Assembly (NCBI RefSeq): GCF_001563265.1 | Contig: NZ_CP005085.1 | Location: 1-64,000, forward strand | DNA from: Sphingobium sp. TKS | GTDB lineage: Bacteria; Pseudomonadota; Alphaproteobacteria; Sphingomonadales; Sphingomonadaceae | Reading direction: 5' to 3' | DNA length: 64,000 nt | Shown: positions 33,725 to 43,225 of the stretch, in pieces | Position numbering within the stretch: position 1 is the first letter of the stretch | Layout: the number at the start of each line of letters is the position of its first letter | The notes under the pieces: model-generated | Told to the model about the DNA's origin: nothing | Database searches by the model: none | Seen by the model: only the letters and a program-made list of their open reading frames with translations | Position numbers and translations under genes: made by a program

Positions 33725-34411
33725 ATGCAGGCACTGCTCTATACGCTTGCGCCTGTGCTGGCGGTCGTGCTCGGCGCGATTGTCGCGAGCCGCACCAAGT
33801 TGAAACCTGGCCTCGTGGCGGGCCTACAGCATCTCGCTGCCGGCGTCGTGTTCGCGGCGGCAGCGACCGAAATCCTGCCGCAGGTCAAGCATGAGGCATC
33901 GCCCAGCGCGACGTTGATCGGCGGGGCGGCGGGCGTCGCGACCATGCTGGGGCTCAAGGCTCTTGAGGCCCGCTTCAAGGGGCCGATGGCGCTACTCGCC
34001 GCGATCGGCATCGACATTCTGGTCGACGGCCTGGTGCTCGGCCTCGCTTTCGTGGCGGGCGAGAAGGCAGGTCTCCTGCTGACGATCGCGCTCACTCTGG
34101 AAGTGTTATTTCTGGGACTGACGCTGACCGACGAGCTGGCGGAAACCTATCGCTCGCGCTTGCGCATCATCGTGATCGTCTCGGCATTGGCCCTGCTGCT
34201 GCCGATCGGCGCGCTCGCTGCCGTGCCGGTCGCCGCGCTGTCGCCGGTGATGATCGCCGGCTTCCTCAGCTTCGGGCTGATGGCGCTGCTCTACCTCGTC
34301 ACGGAGGAGTTGCTGGTCGAGGCGCACGAGAAACCCGACACCCCGCTCATCAGCTCGATGTTTTTCGTCGGCTTCCTGGCCCTGCTGACACTTGAGGAGA
34401 TGATGGGATGA
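33725..34411 (+). CDS. ZIP-family metal transporter-like protein
   Basis: Membrane protein of 228 residues with about eight helices. GIDILVDGLVLGLAF corresponds to the helix-4 motif (HNxxEG in classical ZIPs), with Asp replacing His and Glu. TEELLVEAHE corresponds to the helix-5/8 acidic motif. The altered residues suggest a distinct subclass of ZIP. ATG 33725 follows GGAGGAG. The stop overlaps the CDF gene start (ATGA). Confidence 0.72.
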   Translation: MQALLYTLAPVLAVVLGAIVASRTKLKPGLVAGLQHLAAGVVFAAAATEILPQVKHEASPSATLIGGAAGVATMLGLKALEARFKGPMALLAAIGIDILVDGLVLGLAFVAGEKAGLLLTIALTLEVLFLGLTLTDELAETYRSRLRIIVIVSALALLLPIGALAAVPVAALSPVMIAGFLSFGLMALLYLVTEELLVEAHEKPDTPLISSMFFVGFLALLTLEEMMG

Positions 34412-35016
34412 TCCCGGGCAACGACAACAATGGCGGGCAGGAGCGCCGCACACTGTGGATCGTCCTGCTGCTGAACGCGGCGATCGCTGCGGGCTTCTTC
34501 GTTTCCGGCTTCTTCGCGGACTCGAGCGCGCTGATCGCCAACGGCGTCGACAACCTGTCCGATACGGCTGTGTATGCGCTGAGCCTTGTGGCGCTCACCC
34601 GGGGCCAGACATGGAAGACACGCGCCGCGGTCGCTTCGGGCGTCATGCTGCTGATCTTCGCGGGCGGCATCTTGATCGATGTCGGACGGCGCTACGTGCA
34701 GGGCAGCGAGCCCATCGGACCTACCATGATGGTCATGTCCGCGATCGCCGGCGTCGTGAATTACCTCTGCCTGCGGCTGCTCCAGCGCCTCAAGGATCCG
34801 GACGTCAATCTCCGGGCCGCAACCACCTTCAGCTTCAACGACTTCATTTCCAACGGCGGCATCCTGATCGCCGGCGTGCTGGTGCTGTGGTTGGGTACCA
34901 ATTGGCCGGACCTGCTGGTCGGCTTCGCCACCGCCATCATCGCCATCAAGGGCGGTGTCGAAATCCTGCGCGACGCGCGCGCCGAAACCAAGAAAAGCGA
35001 AAGGAGGTCGTCATGA
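34408..35016 (+). CDS. Cation diffusion facilitator-like transporter, second copy
   Basis: A protein of 202 residues with six membrane segments. ADSSALIANGVDNLSDTA (helix 2) and TTFSFNDFISNGGILIAG (helix 5) are CDF transport-site helices with N/D pairs. It is related to the protein at 23616 but clearly different in sequence. ATG 34408 overlaps the ZIP stop. It lacks the long cytoplasmic C-terminal domain of full-length CDFs. Confidence 0.82.
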   Translation: MIPGNDNNGGQERRTLWIVLLLNAAIAAGFFVSGFFADSSALIANGVDNLSDTAVYALSLVALTRGQTWKTRAAVASGVMLLIFAGGILIDVGRRYVQGSEPIGPTMMVMSAIAGVVNYLCLRLLQRLKDPDVNLRAATTFSFNDFISNGGILIAGVLVLWLGTNWPDLLVGFATAIIAIKGGVEILRDARAETKKSERRSS

Positions 35017-37514
35017 ACGACAAGCTCGAACTCGACATTCCAGTGTTGTTGCCGGACCTTCCTGACGCGGCCGATGCCTGCCTGGACCGTCTCGTATCAA
35101 CCCTGTCAAAGCGCGAAGGTGTCGAGCGGGCGCATGTGATCTGTCTCGACGGCAACACGCCAGCGGCGCTGTGCATCCATTTCGATGCCGCCAAGCTGCC
35201 GCTGCCACGGTTGCGCGAAATGGTGCGCGCCGCAGGTGCCGAAATCACCGAGCGCTACGGCCATGCGATCTGGCAGGTGACGGGGATCAACCACGAACGT
35301 CGGGCGCGCACGGTCAGCGATGCGCTGTGCGCCTTGCCCGGCGTGGTCCAGGCAAGCGCCAGCACCAGCGGGTCTGTCCGGGTCGAATATGATCGCCGCG
35401 AAACCACCGAAGAGGAGGTGCGCGCTGCGCTTCGCAAGCTGAAGGTGAGGGTGGGCAAGCGGGTCGCTGCCGATGAACATGCCGGCCACGACCACGGCCC
35501 CGGGGGCCACGGCGCGGGCGAAGAGAAGCACGGCCCCGGCGATGGCCACGACCATAGCCACGCCGAATTTCTCGGCCCCAATACCGAGCTGATCTTCGCG
35601 CTCGCCTGTGGCGCGCTGCTGGGGATCGGCTACGCGATCGAGAGGCTGGTCGCTGGCGCGCCCGAATGGCTGCCGACCGCCTGCTATATCGCAGCCTATT
35701 TCTTCGGCGGATTCTTCACGCTGCGCGAGGCGATCGACAACCTCCGGATGAAGAAGTTCGAGATCGACACGCTGATGTTGGTCGCTGCGGCCGGCGCCGC
35801 TGCGCTGGGCGCATGGGCCGAAGGTGCGCTGCTGCTGTTCCTGTTCAGCCTCGGCCATGCGCTTGAGCATTATGCAATGGGCCGCGCCAAGAAGGCGATC
35901 GAGGCGCTGGCGAAGCTCGCGCCCGAAACCGCGACCGTGCGACGCGGCGGGCAGACCAGCGAAATCCCGGTCGAGCAGATGGTCGTCGGGGACATTGCCA
36001 TCGTCCGCCCGAACGAGCGCCTGCCTGCCGACGGCTTCGTCATCAAGGGCACCAGCGCGATCAACCAGGCCCCGGTCACGGGTGAAAGCATCCCGGTCGA
36101 CAAGGTGCCGGTCGCAGATGCCGCAGCGGCACGCGCCAAGCCCGATGCAGTCGACGCGGAAAGCCGGGTTTTTGCTGGTACGATCAACGGCGGCGGCGCG
36201 ATCGAGATCGAGGTGACACGCCGTTCCAATGAAAGCGCGCTTGCCAAGGTCGTGAAGATGGTGAGCGAAGCGGAGACGCAGAAGTCGCCGACGCAGCGCT
36301 TCACCGACCGGTTCGAACGGATCTTCGTGCCCGCCGTCCTGGTCCTGTCAGTGCTCCTGCTGTTCGCATGGGTGGTCGTCGACGAGCCGTTCCGCGACAG
36401 CTTCTATCGCGCGATGGCGGTGCTGGTGGCGGCAAGCCCGTGCGCGCTCGCGATCGCAACGCCGAGCGCGGTCCTGTCGGGCGTTGCCCGTGCAGCGCGG
36501 GGCGGCGTGCTCGTGAAGGGCGGTGCACCGCTCGAAAACCTCGGGTCGCTCAAAGCGATCGCTTTCGACAAGACGGGCACGCTGACCGAAGGTCGTCCGC
36601 GCATCACTGATGTCGTGCCCGTCGATGGCGCCGATGAAGGCGAGTTGCTGGCGCTGGCTGTCGCCGTCGAAGCGTTGAGCGACCATCCCCTGGCCCAAGC
36701 GATCGTCAAGGACGGCCGCGAACGTCTGAACGATCGTGCCGTGCCGACTGCCGGCGACCTCAAGAGCCTGACCGGTCGGGGCGTCACCGCGAGCGTGGAT
36801 GGCGAGACGGTGTGGATCGGCAAGGCCGAGATGTTCGGAAGTGAGGGCATTCCGGCGCTGGGGCAGGGCGCGCAGGACGCAATCGCGAAGCTGCGCGAGA
36901 ACGGCCGCACGACAATGGTGGTCCGCAAGGGGGACCGCGACCTGGGCGCGATCGGCCTGATGGACACGCCTCGCGAAGCTGCCAAGACCGCGTTGCGTCG
37001 GCTGCACGAGATGGGCGTGTCGCGGATGATAATGATCTCCGGCGATCACCAGAAAGTCGCCGAAGCGATCGCCGACGAAGTCGGGATCGACGAAGCGTGG
37101 GGCGACCTCATGCCCGAAGACAAGGTTGCCGCGATCAAGAAGCTCGCCGGCGAAGACAAGGTCGCGATGGTGGGCGACGGCGTGAACGATGCGCCGGCGA
37201 TGGCAAGCGCCACGGTCGGCATCGCGATGGGCGCGGCGGGGTCGGACGTTGCGCTGGAGACAGCCGACGTGGCGCTGATGGCCGACGATCTGGCGCACCT
37301 GCCATTCGCAGTCGGTCTTAGCCGCCATACCCGTGGAATCATCCGGCAGAACGTCTTCGTCAGCCTGGGTGTCGTCGCCTTCCTGGTGCCTGCTACCATC
37401 CTCGGCCTCGGCATTGGGCCAGCGGTGGCGGTTCATGAGGGATCGACGCTGCTCGTCGTCATCAATGCGCTCAGGCTGCTCGCCTACCGCGATCCGGCAG
37501 GGAAGGCGGCATGA
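35013..37514 (+). CDS. Zn/Cd/Pb-type P1B ATPase (CadA/ZntA-like)
   Basis: Metal-exporting P-type ATPase of 833 residues. The N-terminal 145 residues fold like two HMA domains but carry no CxxC. A His/Gly/Asp-rich linker follows (AGHDHGPGGHGAGEEKHG...GHDHSHAEF). Helix 6 has the SPCALAI metal site. DKTGTLTEG, TGESIPVDK, and GDGVNDAPAMASATVG are the phosphorylation, actuator and ATP-binding motifs. ATG 35013 follows AAAGGAGG and overlaps the CDF stop. Confidence 0.93.
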   Translation: MNDKLELDIPVLLPDLPDAADACLDRLVSTLSKREGVERAHVICLDGNTPAALCIHFDAAKLPLPRLREMVRAAGAEITERYGHAIWQVTGINHERRARTVSDALCALPGVVQASASTSGSVRVEYDRRETTEEEVRAALRKLKVRVGKRVAADEHAGHDHGPGGHGAGEEKHGPGDGHDHSHAEFLGPNTELIFALACGALLGIGYAIERLVAGAPEWLPTACYIAAYFFGGFFTLREAIDNLRMKKFEIDTLMLVAAAGAAALGAWAEGALLLFLFSLGHALEHYAMGRAKKAIEALAKLAPETATVRRGGQTSEIPVEQMVVGDIAIVRPNERLPADGFVIKGTSAINQAPVTGESIPVDKVPVADAAAARAKPDAVDAESRVFAGTINGGGAIEIEVTRRSNESALAKVVKMVSEAETQKSPTQRFTDRFERIFVPAVLVLSVLLLFAWVVVDEPFRDSFYRAMAVLVAASPCALAIATPSAVLSGVARAARGGVLVKGGAPLENLGSLKAIAFDKTGTLTEGRPRITDVVPVDGADEGELLALAVAVEALSDHPLAQAIVKDGRERLNDRAVPTAGDLKSLTGRGVTASVDGETVWIGKAEMFGSEGIPALGQGAQDAIAKLRENGRTTMVVRKGDRDLGAIGLMDTPREAAKTALRRLHEMGVSRMIMISGDHQKVAEAIADEVGIDEAWGDLMPEDKVAAIKKLAGEDKVAMVGDGVNDAPAMASATVGIAMGAAGSDVALETADVALMADDLAHLPFAVGLSRHTRGIIRQNVFVSLGVVAFLVPATILGLGIGPAVAVHEGSTLLVVINALRLLAYRDPAGKAA

Positions 37515-38260
37515 AGTGGCTGATCGCCTTCGACCTCGACGGCACGCTTGCCGAGAGCAAGCGGCCGTTATCGGAGGATATGGCCGCAATCCTCGCCCGA
37601 TTGCTCGCCATCACGGATGTGGCGGTGATCTCGGGCGGGGACTGGCCGCAGTTCGAAAAGCAGATCGCCTCGCGCCTTCCTGCCGGCGTCGCGCTCGACC
37701 GTCTCTGGTTGATGCCGACCACAGGCACGAAACTCTATCGGTTCATCAATGGCGCTTGGCGCGCGGTCTATGCCGAACTGTTCGACGACGCGGAGAAGGC
37801 GAAGATCCGCACGGCCTTCGATCAGGCGCTGACCGATGCCGGTCTCGCCGACGAACGTATCTGGGGCGAACGGATCGAGGACCGGGGCAGCCAGATCACC
37901 TTTTCGGGCCTGGGGCAGGCAGCGCCGCTGAAGGAAAAGGAAGCGTGGGATCCTGACCGAAAGAAGAGGACCGCGTTGCAGGCCACGTTGCGCGCGAAGC
38001 TGCCGGAGCTCTCGATCAATCTCGGTGGCACGACATCGATCGACGTGACCAGAGCAGGGATCGACAAGGGCTATGGCCTGAAGCGCCTGAGTGCCGAGAG
38101 CGGTGTCCCGCTCGACGGGATGCTGTTCATTGGGGATGCGATATTCCCCGGTGGGAATGACTATCCCGCTGCTGAAATCGGCCTCGACACAGTGAGGGTG
38201 CGCGACGTCGCGGAAACCACCGCCGTCGTGACCGCCATCATCGCGTGTCTGCACCGATAG
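37511..38260 (+). CDS. HAD-superfamily hydrolase (phosphomannomutase-like, HAD-IIB)
   Basis: A protein of 249 residues. Motif I is FDLDGTLAESK, with the nucleophile Asp; a late GDAIFPGGNDYPA motif carries the Mg-binding Asp residues. The cap region resembles eukaryotic-type phosphomannomutase and sucrose-phosphatase folds. ATG 37511 overlaps the ATPase stop (ATGA). It is the last gene of the metal block; its role there is not known. Confidence 0.83.
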   Translation: MKWLIAFDLDGTLAESKRPLSEDMAAILARLLAITDVAVISGGDWPQFEKQIASRLPAGVALDRLWLMPTTGTKLYRFINGAWRAVYAELFDDAEKAKIRTAFDQALTDAGLADERIWGERIEDRGSQITFSGLGQAAPLKEKEAWDPDRKKRTALQATLRAKLPELSINLGGTTSIDVTRAGIDKGYGLKRLSAESGVPLDGMLFIGDAIFPGGNDYPAAEIGLDTVRVRDVAETTAVVTAIIACLHR

Positions 38261-38428
38261 GATCAAGATACATGGTCGGCTCCATCGCGGAATGCCGCAT
38301 TGTCAAAGCTCTGGCTTCTGTCGCTTAGGGCAGCGCTTCCTAAAACGAAAAGAAGGCAATGTGCGCGTCTCCGCGAACAAAGCCTCCAGCGATCAATCTA
38401 AGAGATTCCGCCGCGCTTCTCAATCGTA

Positions 38429-38466
38429 GGGGGCGTTTGCGGGAGGGGGCGGAATCCTACGCTAAG
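38429..38466. repeat. Tn3-family inverted repeat (tnpA side), element A
   Basis: A 38-bp terminal repeat beginning GGGGGCGTTTGCGGGAGG and ending CGCTAAG. It matches the repeat at 43188-43225 in inverted orientation with two differences. The last residues of tnpA lie inside it. The 5-bp flank is TCGTA; its partner was lost. Confidence 0.85.
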
Positions 38467-41348
38467 GATTTGGGCCAGCGATATTCCCCGGTTAGATTGA
38501 TGTGTTCCCATCCCAACGGCGAGACGTGGGCGAGTAGATCAGGCGCGATATGGGTACCGCTGGCGGCCCGGGTATTGACGACCTCGCCGAGCTTCATGGT
38601 GTTCCAGAATATGATGATGGCGGCGAGCAGGTTCATTCCGGCGATGCGATAGTGCTGGCCTTCGCCGGATCGATCCCGGATTTCACCTCGGCGGTGGAAG
38701 CTGATGGCGCGCTTTAGGGCGTGGTGGGCCTCACCCTTGTTGAGGCCGATCTGAGCCTGGCGCTGGAGGCCGGCATCAAGAATCCAGTCGATCATGAACA
38801 GGGTTCGCTCGATGCGGCCCACCTCTCGCAATGCGAGGGCCAGCTCATTCTGGCGCGGGTAAGAGGCGAGCTTGCGAAGAATCTGGCTGGGGGCGACGAT
38901 CCCCGCTGCGATCGTCGCCATGATGCGCAGGATGTCGGGCCAGTTGCGCTCGATGAGCGGTTCATTGATCTTACCTCCGACCAGCGCTCGCACATTGGCC
39001 GGCGTCGCGTTGGGCGTGAAGGCATAGAGTCTTTTCTGAGGGAGATCGCGGATACGGGGGGCGAACCTGTAGCCGAGCAAGGCGCAGGCGGCGAACACAT
39101 GATCGGTGAAGCCGCCCGTGTCGGCAAAATGCTGGCGAACGCGGCGGCCCGCGTCATTCATGAGCAGCCCGTCCAGGATATAGGGAGCCTCGCTGACCGT
39201 TGCCGGGATCACCTGGGTTGCGAACGGCGCATATTGATCGGACACATGGCTGTATCCCTTGAGGCCCGGGACGTTGCCATATTTCGCGTTGATCAGATTC
39301 ATCGCCTCGCCCTGCTCGGTAGCAAGGAAGAACTGCCCGTCGCTGGATGCCGATTGCCCTTGTCCCCAGAAGGCGGCCATGGGCAGGGCGGCGTGGGCCT
39401 CCACGATCATGGCGAGCGCCCGATCATAGGCGCTGCCTTCGACATGCCAGCGCGCGATCCGCAGCAATTCCCAGAAGCTGTGCGTGTTGGTCGCCGCCGC
39501 CATCTTGCGCAAACCGAGATTGACGCCTTCCGCCAGCAACACGTTCATCAGGCCGATCCGGTCGCTGCAGGGCGCGCCGGTGCGCAGATGCGTGAACGCC
39601 TCGGAAAATCCGGTTCGCTCATCGACTTCCAGCAACAGATCGGTGATCCTCGCGGGCGGGAGCTGTTGATAGAGATCGAGCACGAGATCCTCGGCCCCTT
39701 CGGGCGTGTCGGCCCTCAGCTTGTCGATGTGCAGCTTGCCGTTCTCGATGATGCCGCCTGGGATCGTGCCGGTTCGCGCCGCGCGGCCAAACTCCTTCAG
39801 CCGTGTATCCAGTCGAGCCCTGCGCTCGGCCAGCCATTCGCCGGGTCGCAGCGGCACGGCGAGCCGCGCGGTCTGCTCTATCGCCTGTGGCGGGACCAGA
39901 AGCTGCTTGAGGTCGCCATAGCGGCGCGATCCCGCCAACCATATGTCACCGGACCGGAAGGCGTCGCGGATGTGGAACAGCACCGCGATTTCCCAAAGCC
40001 GGTGGTCGCCGCTGGGCTCAGCGCAAAGATGACGATGCCATTTCGAGTTGGGACGTAGAAAATCCACCGGCGGATCGACCTTGATCCCGTTACGCAGCAT
40101 CGCAACGGCCGCCAGAAGAGGCGTGGCGATCGGCGCCGCCTGCATGTCGAGCAGGCGCAGCATCCTGGGCGCGTAGAGGCGGAAACGGTGATAGCCGTCC
40201 AGCACACGGCTGAGCGGGTCGGCCGCGAGCACGTTGGTCAGCGCGGAGGCCGTGGCGACAAGGGTTCTGAACCGTTCCCAGCCAGGACCGGTGGCGATTA
40301 TCCCGTCCAGGGCCGTGCCATCGTCCTGCGCTCCAAGCAAAGCACCACCGATTTCGGCAAAGGACTTCAGCGTGTCCCGAACGGCCGCCTTTTCGTCGGC
40401 GATCCTGGTGTTGCAAAGGCGTTCGGAGGCCCGATAGAGACGGCCTACGATGCGATCGTGGGTCTCCACGATGACATCGGCCAGCGATGACCGCCATTCC
40501 AGGGTGCAGACAGCGAGGATCGCAAGCCGCCTGTCTTCGGGCAGATCACGCATGCCGTCGGCGTAATAGCGCTCGCCCTGCCGGCGAAGCCGGGTCACAC
40601 GATGCGCCGGCACGCCGTCCAGCAAATCCGCCGGAAGATCGAACCTTTGAAGATATTCCAGTCGATCCATCAGCCGGTTAGCGGCTGCTGAATTTGCGCC
40701 AACCTCGAACTGTCGCAGCCATACGAAGCGCGTGACGCGACCATCCACCGTATCCTCCAACAGGTGAGCCAAATTCTCGCTCAGGGTTGGCGTGATGCGA
40801 TGGGCGATAAGATCCTCGATCCGGCGCTCGGCCTCAACCAGCGCATCGGCGCAAAGGCGCTCGATCGTCGAGGAGCCGGGAAGGATCGTGCGGGTGCGGC
40901 GACACTCCGCAACGAAGCGACGGGCAAGATCCTCATTCGATGTCGCCGCCTCGGCTTCCCGAGCGATCCATTCGCGCAAATCCCGTGCGCCCCGCCCCGA
41001 AAAGGAGCGATAGCCGTAGATTCGGCGAAGGTCCGCCAGATGCTCGTGCCGGGTCTCCTCGCGCGCGGCATAGAGGAGTAGATCGTCGCTGGTCAGGCCG
41101 AGCTGGGCCGCGATGAAATCCGATACCTGCGCCGGGATCAACTCGCCAGGAGCGAGCACCCGGCCCGGGTAGCGCAGGACGCACAGTTGCAGCGCGAAGC
41201 CAAAACGATTGTGGGCGCGCCGGCGCTGGCGGATATGCCCGAGATCCTCATCGCTGAGGGTATAGTGCCGCAGCAGCTCACCTTGATCGACCGGCAAGTG
41301 AAGCAGCGCCTCGCGCTGTCGATCGGTCAGGGTCACGCGACGCGGCAT
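38457..41348 (-). CDS. tnpA: Tn3-family transposase, element A
   Basis: Full-length DDE transposase of 963 residues, unlike the one at 4928-7837. The catalytic region is conserved: SSDGQFF near residue 680, the second Asp in ADTGGFTDHVFA, and the Glu region MKLGEVVNTRAA near the C-terminus. The N-terminus contains DUF4158 (LTDRQREALLHLPVDQGELLRHYTL). The divergent tnpR start lies 126 bases away. The protein looks intact, but the element has lost its tnpR-side end. Confidence 0.93.
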   Translation of the reverse strand: MPRRVTLTDRQREALLHLPVDQGELLRHYTLSDEDLGHIRQRRRAHNRFGFALQLCVLRYPGRVLAPGELIPAQVSDFIAAQLGLTSDDLLLYAAREETRHEHLADLRRIYGYRSFSGRGARDLREWIAREAEAATSNEDLARRFVAECRRTRTILPGSSTIERLCADALVEAERRIEDLIAHRITPTLSENLAHLLEDTVDGRVTRFVWLRQFEVGANSAAANRLMDRLEYLQRFDLPADLLDGVPAHRVTRLRRQGERYYADGMRDLPEDRRLAILAVCTLEWRSSLADVIVETHDRIVGRLYRASERLCNTRIADEKAAVRDTLKSFAEIGGALLGAQDDGTALDGIIATGPGWERFRTLVATASALTNVLAADPLSRVLDGYHRFRLYAPRMLRLLDMQAAPIATPLLAAVAMLRNGIKVDPPVDFLRPNSKWHRHLCAEPSGDHRLWEIAVLFHIRDAFRSGDIWLAGSRRYGDLKQLLVPPQAIEQTARLAVPLRPGEWLAERRARLDTRLKEFGRAARTGTIPGGIIENGKLHIDKLRADTPEGAEDLVLDLYQQLPPARITDLLLEVDERTGFSEAFTHLRTGAPCSDRIGLMNVLLAEGVNLGLRKMAAATNTHSFWELLRIARWHVEGSAYDRALAMIVEAHAALPMAAFWGQGQSASSDGQFFLATEQGEAMNLINAKYGNVPGLKGYSHVSDQYAPFATQVIPATVSEAPYILDGLLMNDAGRRVRQHFADTGGFTDHVFAACALLGYRFAPRIRDLPQKRLYAFTPNATPANVRALVGGKINEPLIERNWPDILRIMATIAAGIVAPSQILRKLASYPRQNELALALREVGRIERTLFMIDWILDAGLQRQAQIGLNKGEAHHALKRAISFHRRGEIRDRSGEGQHYRIAGMNLLAAIIIFWNTMKLGEVVNTRAASGTHIAPDLLAHVSPLGWEHINLTGEYRWPKSLA

Positions 41349-41473
41349 ACATGCTCCTTATTCTTTCCGAGCTACGGTTTGAGATAGCTTGATTGAGATG
41401 CTGGTTAAGATACACAATAGCCCAATCTTATGTGCTCATGTTCGTCACCGCCTCAAACCTTCGTTTGTGATCC

Positions 41474-41580
41474 ATGCTGATCGGCTACGCCCGCGTGTCC
41501 AAAGCCGACGGCTCGCAGTCGCTCGACCTGCAGCACGATGCCCTTCGCGCTGCCGGTGTCGAGCCAGGCAATATCTATGA
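41474..41580 (+). pseudogene. tnpR fragment, cut by IS6100 copy 2
   Basis: The first 36 codons of a serine resolvase (MLIGYARVSKADGSQSLDLQ with the catalytic Ser) run into the left end of IS6100 at 41581. It is divergent from tnpA of element A, with a 125-bp gap in between that should hold res. The rest of the gene is absent from the window. Confidence 0.9.
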
Positions 41581-42460
41581 GGCTCTGTTGCAAAGATTGG
41601 CGGCAGTCAGAGGTAGGCTGTCGCTCTGCGCCGATCAGGCGGCTGCTGCGAAATGGTGGTTGAGCATGCCCATGGCCTCCGTCAGCGCCGAGGGCCCAAT
41701 GCCAAAAGCTCTCTCCACAAGGCGCACCTCGCCCCTGATGCCGGGCTGCAGGCACCAGGGGCGAGCCTGTCCTTTGCGCAGGGCTCGCATGACTTCGAAT
41801 CCCTTGATCGTGGCATAGGCCGTGGGGATCGATTTGAAACCGCGCACCGGCTTGATCAGTATCTTGAGCTTTCCGTGATCGGCCTCGATCACGTTATTGA
41901 GATACTTCACCTGCCGGTGGGCCGTCTCCCGGTCCAGCTTTCCTTCGCGCTTCAATTCGGTGATCGCTGCACCATAGCTCGGCGCTTTGTCGGTATTGAG
42001 CGTGGCAGGCTTTTCCCAGTGCTTCAGGCCTCGCAGGGCCTTGCCCAGGAACCGCTTCGCTGCCTTGGCGCTGCGGGTCGGCGACAGGTAGAAATCGATC
42101 GTGTCGCCCCGCTTGTCGACTGCCCGGTACAGGTAGGTCCACTTGCCCCGCACCTTGACGTAGGTTTCATCCAGGCGCCAGCTCGGATCAAAGCCACGCC
42201 GCCAGAACCAGCGCAGCCGCTTCTCCATCTCCGGGGCGTAGCACTGGACCCAGCGATAGATCGTCGTATGGTCGACCGAAATGCCGCGTTCCGCCAGCAT
42301 TTCCTCAAGGTCGCGATAGCTGATCGGATAGCGACAATACCAGCGCACCGCCCACAGGATCACATCACCCTGGAAATGGCGCCACTTGAAATCCGTCATC
42401 GTTCCGTCCGTCCAATCTCCGCCAAGCATGCTCAAGCTTCACGATTTTTGCAACAGAGCC
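41581..42460 (-). mobile_element. IS6100 copy 2
   Basis: Again exactly 880 bp, identical in termini and orientation to copy 1. The flanks (ATCTATGA left, GCGAGGCG right) show no 8-bp duplication. On the left it cuts a tnpR; on the right it joins the middle of a different tnpA. It therefore marks a recombination junction between two transposon remnants. Confidence 0.97.
41635..42399 (-). CDS. tnpA: IS6100 transposase, copy 2
   Basis: Same reading frame and sequence as the transposase at 10705-11469, with the same DDE residues (WRLDETYVK, LNTDKAPS, NNVIEADHGK). A plus-strand frame across this IS and its right flank is an antisense chimera and is not a gene. Confidence 0.96.
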   Translation of the reverse strand: MTDFKWRHFQGDVILWAVRWYCRYPISYRDLEEMLAERGISVDHTTIYRWVQCYAPEMEKRLRWFWRRGFDPSWRLDETYVKVRGKWTYLYRAVDKRGDTIDFYLSPTRSAKAAKRFLGKALRGLKHWEKPATLNTDKAPSYGAAITELKREGKLDRETAHRQVKYLNNVIEADHGKLKILIKPVRGFKSIPTAYATIKGFEVMRALRKGQARPWCLQPGIRGEVRLVERAFGIGPSALTEAMGMLNHHFAAAA

Positions 42461-43197
42461 GCGAGGCGCCCTATATTCTCGACGGGCTGCTGATGAACGA
42501 TGCAGGCCGCCATGTCCGTCAGCATTTCGCCGACACGGGCGGCTTTACCGATCATGTGTTCGCCGCCTGCGCCCTTCTAGGCTACAGGTTCGCGCCGCGC
42601 ATCCGTGACCTGCCTCAAAAGCGGCTCTATGCCTTCACTCCCAGCGCAACGCCCGCCAACGTGCGGGGTCTGGTCGGCGGGAAAATCAACGAACCCCTGA
42701 TCGAGCGGAACTGGCCCGACATCCTGCGCATCATGGCCACGATCGCCGCCGGCATTGTCGCCCCCAGCCAGATTCTACGCAAGTTGGCATCCTATCCTCG
42801 CCAGAACGAATTGGCGCTCGCCCTTCGGGAAGTCGGCCGGGTCGAACGAACCTTGTTCATGATCGACTGGATTCTCGACGCCGGCTTGCAGCGCCAGGCC
42901 CAGATCGGCCTCAACAAAGGCGAAGCCCATCATGCCCTGAAGCGCGCTATCAGCTTCCATCGGCGCGGTGAAATCCGGGATCGCTCAGGCGAAGGCCAGC
43001 ATTATCGCATCGCCGGCATGAACTTGCTGGCCGCCACCATCATATTCTGGAACACGATGAAGCTCGGAGAAGTCGTCAGCAGCCGAGCCGCTGATGGCTT
43101 TGCCGTCCCGCCCCATCTCCTCGCCCATGTCTCGCCGCTGGGATGGGAGCACATCAACCTCACCGGCGAATATCGCTGGCCCAAATCCTTAGCGTAG
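42461..43197 (+). pseudogene. tnpA 3' fragment of a second related Tn3 element (element B)
   Basis: The last 245 codons of a Tn3 transposase, starting EAPYILDGLLMNDAGRHVRQ directly at the IS6100 end. It is close to the same region of element A but differs at scattered positions (e.g. VVSSRAADGFAVPPHLL versus VVNTRAASGTHIAPDLL). It therefore comes from a separate element inserted in the opposite orientation. Confidence 0.92.
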
Positions 43198-43225
43198 GAT
43201 TTCGCCCCCTCCCGCAAACGACCCC
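43188..43225. repeat. Tn3-family inverted repeat, element B
   Basis: A 38-bp repeat from CTTAGCG to ACCCC. The outer end reads GGGGTCGTTTGCGGG on the minus strand, against GGGGGCGTTTGCGGG in element A. It interrupts mucR; the adjoining 5 bp TATCT would be one copy of the target duplication. Confidence 0.85.

Noticed and set aside
34455..35012. N-terminal extension of the P-type ATPase to 1019 residues
   Set aside because: The extension lies inside the CDF gene in another frame and is Arg-rich shadow; ATG 35013 has AAAGGAGG in front.
36348..37589. 413-residue minus-strand frame opposite the ATPase
   Set aside because: Antisense to conserved ATPase motifs; His/Arg-rich shadow.
10651..42460. 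Classical compound transposon made by IS6100
   Set aside because: The outer 8-bp flanks (CTTTATAA and GCGAGGCG) differ, so there is no sign of a single transposition event of the whole block.
41653..43197. 514-residue plus-strand frame across IS6100 and the tnpA fragment
   Set aside because: Its first 270 residues are antisense to the IS6100 transposase; only the 3' part (tnpA fragment) is real coding sequence.
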